From contig JASJZC010000006.1 in NCBI GenBank assembly GCA_037178855.1, positions 7,482,501 through 7,546,500 of the forward strand: a DNA stretch of 64,000 nucleotides. Reading direction: 5' to 3'. Of this stretch, positions 46,401 to 55,410 are shown one piece after another. The position numbers were made by a program, and so were the translations under genes. The stretch's first letter is position 1; each line of letters opens with the position of its first letter. The notes beneath the pieces were generated by a model that had not been told where the DNA came from, made no database searches, and saw only the letters and a program-made list of their open reading frames with translations. This DNA is from Oscheius sp. JU75 (Eukaryota > Nematoda > Chromadorea > Rhabditida > Rhabditidae).

Positions 46401-49183
46401 CGATGGTCACAAGTGCGAATTCTCCTCAACTGGCAAGGCTGTCTGCTGTGCCGACAACTCTGACATCCGCTGTCCTCATGGCTCGTCAGCTTTCGAGTAT
46501 GGTGGTCGTCCTCTGGCCTGTCCAGCTGGCAGTTATAAGTGTCCAGCCGGCTATTCCTGTCTACCAAGCACCAATCCTCAGTATCATCTTTGCTGTTCAA
46601 CCGGAGCAGTACCTTCTCAACCACAGTGTGCCAGAGGAGAAGCCTACAATGAACCAGGATCAAGTGAAATCCGATTCTGTTCACCGATTGCCAACAACTG
46701 TCCAACCGGTTACCAGTGTCTAGAGAGTGACAGACCGGGACAGTTCATCTGCTGTACTCAGGGAGACTTAGCCGATCGATTCAAGGGATTCTGCCCTCCT
46801 AGACAAGTACCCTACGTGTCCAGAGACGGCTATCCTCCAACCTGTCACATGCAACTCAATCCTTGCCCGACGACTGCTCCCTACGTCTGCATCTACTCCC
46901 CACAGAAGCAGGACTCGTTCTGTTGTGCTCCTATCGATACGGCCGTTCGGCCAATGGCAGTGCCGGAAAATGCTGCCGCTCGTCCTGGAAAGGGCTTTCG
47001 ACAACCAGACTACGGTCTCCCTAACCAGAATGTACAGGTTCCAGACGGGAATCCGATGGCTGGAATGACTGCCACGTTCCCAGGAGGACCTGTTCCTGGA
47101 CTCTCTACATTAATGACTGGCAACATCGCCATCCCCGACCCGATTCCCGGTGTGTCCCATGAGAAGATTCTTCCTCCCGTACTGATCAATTCTGGAAATA
47201 CGGGTAGCAACTTTGGACAGGGCTCTTTCGGAGGATACAGTGGCGGAAATCACAATGGATTCAATGCAGGAAACAATTTCGGACAGAACAACTTTGGTAT
47301 TCAAGGCAATAGTTTCGGACAGAGCTCCTTCGGGCAAAATAACTTCGGAGGACAACAAAACACCTTCAGCTCATTCAATATTAACAAGGTGATTCATGGC
47401 CGAGAGAAGAAAAAACAGAAAACTTTTAGCTGTCATCGCAATTAGCCGAAGTTTCTACTGGCTGTCCTCTCGGCTCACGTCCTTTGGTCAGAACTGATCG
47501 TAGTGTTGTCGAGTGCGCCGAACGACCCTGTCCGGAAGGATTCGCCTGTGTCTTTGCGGAAAGAGTGAGATACAATTAAATGATATAGAGAGTCTGTTTT
47601 TAGGAAAACCGTTTCCAATGCTGCTCCTCGTCTTCGATCATGCTGGCCGCTACCAAGACAGTCAACCAAGAGTCCACAACCCCTGCCAGCTCTGGAATTT
47701 CCACGATGGAATGTCCTCCCGGTTTCTTCCTCATTGACGGGAAATGTTTGAAGGGTACGATTAGGGAACTTCCTATGATCAAAGACTAATGCTTTTCAGT
47801 CCTGTTTGCTGGCCAAAAAGGATGCATCTCTGATGAGCAGTGCTCGAAGAGGGAAGCCAACTCAACATGTGATAGTGGATACTGTATTTGTCCAGTTGCT
47901 AAGCCACTGGTCCATGGCGGAAAGTGTGTCTCTTCCTGTCCAGAAGGCTTTGCCAATATCGCTGGAAGGTCAGTTGTCCCGATTGTTCATTTTTAGTTTA
48001 AAAATTCAGATGCTACGACCCGACAACTGTGATCTTCATGGACTCCGTCGACGAAAGGGCCAACGGAACGGTTGGCGGGTACTGCAAAGAGACCTTGGTT
48101 GAAGAAAAGCGTTGTGACGTCGAGAATGCTTACTGTAGCGAAAAGACGGTCACGTGCACGTGCAAGATAGGCTACGAACTTGAGATGGACTTCAGCAACA
48201 AGGATGACAAAGGAATCTGCAAGCAGCTCGAATCTTCTAAATTTGCCCACGCTCCACAGGCATCTCCTCCTCAGATCGACGACGAACTTTACTTTATTGA
48301 CATTGGTGAGTTTCGATATATGGGGTCAGTCATTCGGTGGTTTTGTATAGAGCAGCAAAGATTGACAGATCAGATACCATCGATTTTACTAACGCTGTGT
48401 TATGGTAAAACTTTTTGGCCTAAACTACAGGGTAGCCGATAAGTATTGGCGCGCTTACGGTGCGGAGTCCTTGTTTGCCACAGTTCGTCTTAAAGGCCTA
48501 TACATAGTCTGAATTAACACTAGTTTTTATGCTCTATTCGACCAACATAGTCTCATGTTATAGAGTTTTTCGGTTTGTCTAGAAAACAATAGATACCGCT
48601 TTCACCCCCTTGGCATCACTCTAAAAAAAGAGACCTAAACAATCCACCTAAGAAAAATCTTTCCGTTCTTTTAGTACCGAAGGCATCATAATTGACAATG
48701 TAGAAACTTAGGTCCAAGCTATTCGAAACACATCTTCTAGGAATTATACGTAATTAGTTTTTTGACATGTCGCTTACGCCGCACAAGCTGTTTCACGGTC
48801 GCAGTTTCCACCACCTGAAATTTTTAATTTAAAAGTAAATCTCTCGATCTGACTGTGAAAACATAGTTTTGCGAGATGTTTTCCATCATATCTAGGCATC
48901 TAATGTGCAAAAAGTTTTCTGATTTCGAAGAAAAACGCATTTTCTACGCGCCAATACTTATCGGCCACCCTGTAGATGACCAAATGTAATACCGTTAGGG
49001 ACAATGTAGCAGCAGTCTGGTCAAAAGCCATGCTTAATAATAGAAAGATGCTACCCCATACGAATCTTTAACTTCCGTTCAGGACCTCGAGTCGCGGAAG
49101 CAACAAATAGCACGATGGAGGACGATGTGGACGTGAACAAGTACCTCTTCCAGACAGACGACCTAATCCCCGTCTTTGCCTAA
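43413..49183 (+). CDS. Large secreted lustrin/Kunitz-domain extracellular matrix protein
   Basis: The ATG at 43413 lies 2 nt after a TTTTTCAG acceptor. Signal sequence MRPRPELIAWSLLAFLPCIF. Many repeated lustrin-type Cys modules (pattern C..G..PL, SCP.G..C, YCC) run through the protein. Three Kunitz domains each have six cysteines: CKLPKNSGVAC...FEGFC-type (44665-44825), CNEMVSAGTPC...CNDHC (about 45017-45215, across an intron) and CGASFSKGDIC...CQDMC (45371-45530). About ten more lustrin modules follow to 46950, then a Gly/Asn/Phe/Gln low-complexity stretch (47180-47390), then Cys/EB-like modules (GCISDEQC, CDSGYCICP), a CTCKIGYE EGF-like piece and an acidic tail ending at TAA 49181-49183. 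Architecture resembles moulting or cuticle proteins such as C. elegans MLT-11. The last intron (about 48307-49080) is long because it holds a MITE. Confidence 0.87.
47180..47392 (+). other. NFGQ-type low-complexity segment in the lustrin protein
   Basis: Coding part of the lustrin/Kunitz gene in which short units NNFGQ, SSFGQ, NSFGQ and GGQQ recur for about 70 residues. No cysteines. It separates the large Cys-module block from the C-terminal EB/EGF-like block and may be a flexible or self-associating linker. Confidence 0.7.
48428..48971. mobile_element. MITE with 26-bp terminal inverted repeats, in an intron
   Basis: Left end CAGGGTAGCCGATAAGTATT followed by GGCGCG; right end is the reverse complement of CAGGGTGGCCGATAAGTATT followed by GGCGCG: 25 of 26 positions match. 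Both ends are flanked by TA (48426-48427 and 48972-48973). The CAGGGTGG start, TA duplication and 544-bp length without coding capacity point to a non-autonomous Tc1/mariner-superfamily element. It lies in the last intron of the lustrin/Kunitz gene. Confidence 0.88.
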
Positions 49184-49255
49184 AAGTGCTCAATACTAAA
49201 AGTGGCTTACTCTTCGTATTACCCATGGTAATTCACAAAACGTGTCTGAAGATAT

Positions 49256-51254
49256 ATGTTCTATGTATTAAATCTTATTAACTGTTCCGAGTACCCACAT
49301 GACGACCGGAACACAAATGAGATTCTATCGGCAACGAATAAATTAGAGTTCATCGGAAAGTTCTTTTTCGCAGCTGCCTCATTAACAGCTTGTTGCCAAC
49401 TTTTGCTTATTCCAGTCAGAATGATGGTCAACTGTTCGGGAAGGGTGTCTTCCGTCTTCTCGTTCATTGATCTGGCCCGAAGTTCGGCCATTCCCGAGCT
49501 CTTCTACGCATTCTACGGCCTAGAGCATTTTTTCGTCCAAGTATTGAACGTGGTCGCAGGCTATTTTATCTATCTCTCGATGAGAATCAAAGTATGTCAT
49601 TCTAACTTGACCGTAATCACGTCATTCTTTGTATCTACTAGTTATTGGTGTACCACGGGGCGGACGATCGTAATGATCTTGAATTTTACCGGAATGGATG
49701 ACTGCCACTGGCTCTATCGAGTCGCCGTCTATCTGCAAACCATGTATGCGTGTACAACGATTCATGTTCTTCCGGCTGTGGTCTACGAGCGCTGGATGGC
49801 GTACTACTATCTCACGGTTTGACTAATCTCTCATATCTTACGCGCATATAGAATTCCAAGTATTCGAAAGCTATTGGTTTGTAGAGCTTAGCTCAAGTTG
49901 TTTTCAAATTCGCGGCTTTATTAAAAAAGAAATGACCAGACGTCTCCGACGGCTTCACCGTCCTTTTTTTGCTTTTAATATACACAAATTAGTCTACCGC
50001 CTCTTTGGGGCGGTAGACTAACTTGTACGCCCCAGGATTTTGTATTTAGAAGGATGATTCCTATCATAGGGTCTAGGCCTCTGTCGGGGTTTTATCATAT
50101 AACTTTGAGTATCTGCACAGAGTAGTGACAAAAATTTGACCTTAGTTTACCTACCTACTATTTCTGTTTCCTAGCTCCCTCCCACTCTGTTAATTTATTT
50201 TCCTTTCGGTCTCTGCGACTTTTCCTCTATGATCCCTATCATTTTTTCTTTTTGACTCTTTCCCCCCTGTCTATTGACCTTTCTGTTCTTCAACCTCTCG
50301 GTCACCATACCAATATGGCTTCATCATTCTCTGTCAGCCTGCACCTTCATATAATTCGAACCTGTCAACCTGTCCATTTCTAAACTGTCAACCTCACGAC
50401 TGGTAAGCCTTGGAGCCACTTTATCTTCAATGTACCCACTTATTGTTATATGACAAACATACAGAGACACGCGGACAATTTATAACAGATTGGCGGCACA
50501 ATTAGTGAAACTGTTAACTGTTTTCAGGATTATGAAACCTCAACTCGCCGGTATATTCCTCCAACGGCTATCCTATTCAGTCTTATCATCGGCTTCTTCC
50601 TTACCGAGTCACTTGACTTAAAGCTCTCCACGTATTCCGTTCTTATTTATGCCATCGTCCTCAATGGAGCCTTTTTCATTGTAAGTTTCATTGGAATTGG
50701 TGTCATTGAAACGTCTTCCAGCTGTTCCTCTGGCTATGGAGACAGAACTCGGCCCTGCTGGCAACAATTGATGAAGACTACTGTTTGAGCAAACGGTTTC
50801 AACTAATGGAAAATATAAAAGTCTTCAAGGTAGGTGAAAGTTCTTCACCCTTAATGTAAGCACAATATTCAGCTCCTTCGAAACACTGCCTACGTTCTGG
50901 TTCTGATCGTTGTCGTGCTGGCTAGCTTCAAAATCTTGATGCCTTCTCTATACTTGTACGGTGTCCACTATGACAGCTATTTGACCACTTCGATGATATG
51001 GTCAGTAGTGACTGGTCGTAAACATACTTGGATTCAGGGCCCAGACGATCATTGTCCTCGTAGCAATTCTGAGTGTTGACGTTTGGAGGACTTTTGCCAA
51101 GGACTGTCTTCTTTGGAACCCCATTCGCCAACGACAGCTCGTGGTGGTGGTCCCTGTTTCGGCTGAAGCAGATCTGTACTTTGAACAGCTCTACAAATCG
51201 TGGACTACTCAAGGAGCTGAGAATCAGAAAACCAAAGCCAGTTTATACTCCTAG
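49256..51254 (+). CDS. Seven-transmembrane chemoreceptor, Sre type
   Basis: ATG at 49256, 72 bp after the stop of the lustrin gene. Membrane segments: FFFAAASLTACCQLLLIPV, YGLEHFFVQVLNVVAGYF, a TM with TVITSFFVS, AVYLQTMYACTTIHVLPAVV, then ERWMAYYYLT spliced onto DYETSTRRYIPPTAILFSLI, a motif typical of Sre receptors (ER..A.Y...DYE), LIYAIVLNGAFFILFLWLW, LLRNTAYVLVLIVVVLASF and TIIVLVAILSVDVWR. Ends ENQKTKASLYS, TAG 51252-51254. The intron after YYYLT (about 49819-50528) is 710 nt and built from repeat pieces; the others are about 40 nt. One inferred intron near 49593 is not needed, as the frame is open. Confidence 0.78.
49925..50490 (+). repeat. Repeat mosaic in intron of the Sre gene
   Basis: Contains a Rep2-like piece (GACGTCTCCGACGGCTTCAC, compare 12848-12868), a hairpin at 49984-50026 equivalent to that at 29662-29702, a pyrimidine-rich CTTTGACTC/CCTTTC region resembling the Rep1 middle, and a Rep1-like right end ACACGCGGACAATTTATAAC near 50465-50485. 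It shows Rep1 and Rep2 parts fused in one intron. Confidence 0.65.
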
Positions 51255-53110
51255 CATTAAAGCTTCATGTGCATATTGTATAAATCTTTGGTTCAATAAT
51301 CCCTCCAGATTAATAGGATTTTCGAAAGACGAGAGCGTTGATTAGAGGCTGTTTATCATGTATGCAATTGCTGCAAGCTTTTAAGCCGAGTCGAAAGATG
51401 ACTGTAAGATAGCCTCGTACTTTTCCGTAGACAGTGGTTGAATACAATGATAGCGCATGCTGGACAGAAATGCTTCGAACGAAACCTAAAAAGCTGCCAT
51501 ATTAGAAAAGAGACAGATTTTATGACTACCTTTTAAATAGCAAACCATATATAGTTTGCGGTTTCTCCGACTACAGCCAGTTTAATTACAATTTAGAGTT
51601 TTTCCGCGACATAAGTTGCACTCCTCTTTCAGCATTCCTTGTCGGCTGTTTTTTTAACACTGCTCTGCATAAGCTGTGAAGATCCTCTAAAAAAAAGAAA
51701 CTCCTATAAATAGACAAAGTAATGGGTCTCTTGAATAGATGAAGGAAGTCGACGGTGTTCAGCCAAAGGTATTCGCAGCACTGTGCCTATGGGATCGCAA
51801 TGCAACAATAACGTACCACACACCAACAAGAGGGAAGTCGTCGAGCTCTGATTTTTTGGATTGCCACATGTCAGATCTCGGACTTTCCTAAAAGAAAAAT
51901 TTGTTCCGAGCTACGCTCAAGCTCTAACCATTTTCTTGCAGCACATTTCCTAGTTTGAAGAAGGTTTTGGTAATACTTCGGCAGGCAACACGCTGCATTC
52001 AAGTTTTTTTTGGCGCGGATCCAATTTTTCATTATTTTTCAAGCTTTTCCCAGTTTTGTCGCTTATTACTGGTGTTTTTCCGTATATTGTCTGTTTATCG
52101 TTCTTTTGCCAGTAAACAGTGTGTTAAGCTTCTAGAAAGATAGATGTAGTGGTTTCCTGTTTTAAAATGTCGTTTTACGGAAAAACACCAGAAATAAGCT
52201 TTCCATCATTGCGTGATCCGTCTCTCTTTTCTTCTACTTGCATACGCGTATCCACGTCATATTTTGATTTGTTTCTTGAAATGAAAACGGCCTCTCTTCC
52301 TCACGTATAATTTTAGAGACTACAATTTTCCTTCACTTGCTTCTATTGATTGCCCTAAATGCCTTCTGGAGCAGTCCTACGAAGATTTCGTCCACGAAAT
52401 CCCTAGTAATAAGTTGTTTTAGACTTGGCTATAAACGTGCCTAAGTCGAGAGAAAGACTGAGGACGGATTACTACCTGAAATTGGCGAAAATTTCAGTGC
52501 TGATGGAGTACAAAGATTGATCTCGTGCATTTGCTTATGGGTACTATTAATTAAGAATGCTAAATCGATGAAGAGAATAGGAACGACACATATGTCATGT
52601 GTACAAAGGAGAGACTCTATTCAATCTCAGTCCAGGACAGTTTTCAATTTAGAATCAGATCACTTCCAGTCTACCGTACGGTTCGAGGATCACCAGGAGC
52701 CATTTGGATTCATATAACTGCACAAAGATCCAGGGAAAATGACCACATTGCAAGTGATAAGCTTTGACATTGTGTTGCATACGTACCGGCTTATTATACT
52801 CCTACTTATTATTATACAAACAAAGTTGTTTGATTTGCTTGAAGCATGATCGCTACAAGGATGTATTCAGAACATGAGAATTTGTACAAGCCGTCAACGA
52901 AACCTTTTGTTATCGCAGTTACTTCTTTTTGGTCACACCGAAAAGGTCTCGGTAAAACCTTTTTTAAAAGCATGACCACTTCCTTGATAGGCCAGTTTAT
53001 CTCGCACAAACAGTCCTACCTTACCTGGGCACCAGTCTCCTCTCGGCTGCGTTTTAGTTTTCAGGACTTGCTTCTCTTCGATATTGATAGTTCTAATTAA
53101 AAACAACAGG
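51255..53110. other. Intergenic region, no gene seen
   Basis: 1.86 kb. Short frames (51955-52143, 52517-52717, 52846-53100) have no recognisable content. The poly(A) signal of the Sre gene is not obvious. The region just before 53111 contains TAGTTTTCAGGAC at about 53054-53066, a possible acceptor for the next gene. Confidence 0.45.
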
Positions 53111-53742
53111 ATGTTCCGATTTCTCTTGCTAGTGATGCCAATTGTCTATGCTCACGACTGGACACAGCCCGATTTTGGCACTCCCTGCAAGAAGGGAGAG
53201 AAGGGAACGCCTGGAATCAAAGTTGGATAGTTCCGCTTTCTCTTCGTATTCCCTATTCAGTACTACCTCGACGACTCCGTCAACATGGTCTTCCCATTCA
53301 AGGATGTTCATGGCTGTGGAGAGCCCGTAAATAGTTATCCGGAGAGAGACGCTGCCCCAAAATTTGGTATGTTTTTTCTTTTTACAGAACAAGAGGATCA
53401 AGTTCAGGCGACTTTCAAGCCTGTGTTGGCTATCCTGAAGGAAAGGGAAAGTGCAGTGGACCGCATGACGAGAAGGAGATCGACTGTCCGGCCGGATACT
53501 ACTGTAACGCATTTTGGCATGGAAACGGAGGTTTCTGTTGCAATCAGGCAGCAGCCGATCGAGATGAAGAAAACCGGAAAGCTCCGGAATGTCTGGCGAA
53601 GAAACTGGAAGTTGTGACCTATTCGGACGAGTACAACGGGGATGTGACTCTTTTGGGTCGAAATTGCTCTCATCAGTTCTGCCCCGCAGGCTCCACTTGT
53701 CATCAGGGAGAGTTCTATGCCTATTGTTGTAAGAGCAAGTAA
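53111..53742 (+). CDS. Secreted protein with reduced Kunitz-like domain and Cys-rich C-terminus, copy V
   Basis: ATG at 53111, signal peptide MFRFLLLVMPIVYA. The next part aligns with a BPTI/Kunitz domain but keeps only two cysteines: DWTQPDFGTPCKKG then, across a short intron, YYLDDSVNMVFPF and HGCGEPVNSYPERDAA. The cysteines correspond to BPTI C14 and C38; C5, C30, C51 and C55 are absent. After an intron ending GTTCAG near 53407 comes a Cys-rich domain: ACVGYPEGKGKC, DCPAGYYCNAFW, GGFCCN, ECLAKKLE, RNCSHQFCPAGSTCHQGE, AYCCKSK, stop 53740-53742. The same domain order occurs in the convergent gene W. Function unknown: extracellular, perhaps matrix or inhibitor-derived. Confidence 0.78.
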
Positions 53743-53931
53743 ATGTTTACTTTTTCCATCTGCTGTTAAGTTGTATCTTTGCTTTAACTAGGACAATGGA
53801 CAATATAAACATCTGGGGATTTCTCACCTCTGTCTGTTAGGAAGTTGTAACGAGAGCTTTGATAGTCTCTGAGACTAAAGAGGCGATAACGATAGCAAAA
53901 TTAGATTTTCACTAGTTAAAGCTTGGAACGT

Positions 53932-54596
53932 TTACTTCTCAAGACAGCAGTATCCATAGAATTCTCCTTGATAACATCGAGAACCACTTGGACAGAACTC
54001 GTGCGTACAGTTCCTTCCGATCAGAGTCAGCTCTCGGTCATCATCACGGTAAGAGACAGGTTTCTGCTTATTAGAAAGACAGATCGGTGCTTTTTTGTTT
54101 GCTAGACTGCGATCTGAATCAAAGCGAACATTTCCCGACTTCAAAAGATGACCTCTAGCTCCTGCATCACAGCAGTAGCCGCCCATTCCGGTCCACGACA
54201 TCACACAATAGTAGTTCTTCGAACAGTTTTTCAAAGGCTGGCCGTTGAAATACAGAATGTTACAAGAGCCGTTGCTGTTTGGGTAGCCTGGACAAGGCAT
54301 GTCATCCGCTGAAAATGGGTCTCCAATAAGCTCAAAGAGTCAGATACCCCTGACCGGAGCTTGATTCCGAGTTTCGAAACGGTTACCGTCTCCTCCACAG
54401 CCTGTGTAGTAAAAAGGGAAGATTTCGTTGGTTTCCCCGTCGTAAAAATACTGAAATTTCGATTAATATTAGTCGTTAAACTGACTCTTATTCCAGAACT
54501 GCCTTTCTGTCCTTTGCAGGGAACACCCACGTTGGGTTGGGTGAAGTTGTAGGACAGGACGAGCAGTGGGAGAAACAGTAGGAGACTATTGAACAT
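53932..54596 (-). CDS. Secreted protein with reduced Kunitz-like domain and Cys-rich C-terminus, copy W
   Basis: ATG at 54596, signal peptide MFNSLLLFLPLLVLS. Kunitz-like part: NVGVPCKGQKGSSGI, intron, YFYDGETNEIFPF, YYTGCGGDGNRFETRNQA. Only the cysteines equivalent to BPTI C14 and C38 remain; position 51 is Ala as in gene V. A 39-nt intron (GTATCTGACT...TTTTCAG) leads to ADDMPCPGYPNSNGSC, NCSKNYYCVMSW, GGYCCDAG, ICLSNKQK, RNCTHEFCPSGSRCYQGE and YGYCCLEK, stop 53932-53934. Convergent paralogue of gene V, 189 bp between stops. The conserved GCGG and NRF motifs show descent from a true Kunitz domain. Confidence 0.8.
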
Positions 54597-55410
54597 TTTG
54601 AACTAAGAGAGTGTTGGTAGGCTCGTGTACAGAATAACAAGAAGGAGGAATACTGATTGCTGACAGAGATAAACATCCGACAACAACCTGCTCTGTTGAC
54701 TTCCGCGACAACAATACACACCAAATTGGAAACGTTGACAGTGCCGGGGGAAAAGAGGCATCAACCGAGAAGGAAACACCAGATGGAAGATGGAAACTAG
54801 TAAAACTTGACATACTTGGAGGCAGATGAAAGCTACGAAATTGGCAAGATGATCTGATCACAGCAAGGTAATCGCGACCTCAAGCTTCAAGATCGTTGAT
54901 CCAGAAGGAAAAGATAGACAAAAGCAGGTAGGAAACATACTGACAATGAGTCTTTTGTACCCAGTTTGTCATGTGACTATGGAATAGTGAATTTTGACAG
55001 GAAATTCGACCAGCGAGAAGCACAAGATGATCCCTTAAAGTTGGTTGACCCTAGTCAGTTTTCGTTTCTTTAGCTGTAATCTTTCAACTTTTCCGCCTAA
55101 ATTATTGTCGGGTAATTTTAGTGCGCTCGTTAAATCTCCATAAAGAAATAGTACCTTATCCAGATCTTTCTGAAATAGAGGAATCCGAAATTCCTTAGAA
55201 GATCATGTTAGAAATGCAGAACATAAGGACGACATAGATAGGACTGGAGCAAAAAGGAAGCAAGAGATATCACTGCAATAAACTGCAGACTTCAAAAGAT
55301 TTATAATGAAGAACAGTAAACCTAACAACGGGAACGAGCGAAAGGAGGCTAGTATCATAAGCAACAACAACAACAGATAACAGTAACGGGATAAAGAGCA
55401 ACAAAACAGC
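54597..55410. other. Spacer between gene W and the nath-10 3' end
   Basis: About 810 bp. It holds the upstream region of gene W and the presumed 3' UTR of nath-10. The minus-strand frames at 54488-54861 look accidental. No repeat or RNA gene recognised. Confidence 0.4.

Noticed and set aside
53340-53420. Apparent frameshift in gene V after the Kunitz-like part
   Set aside because: Using the acceptor GTTCAG rather than the nearer TACAG joins the exons in frame and gives a Cys-rich domain matching gene W.
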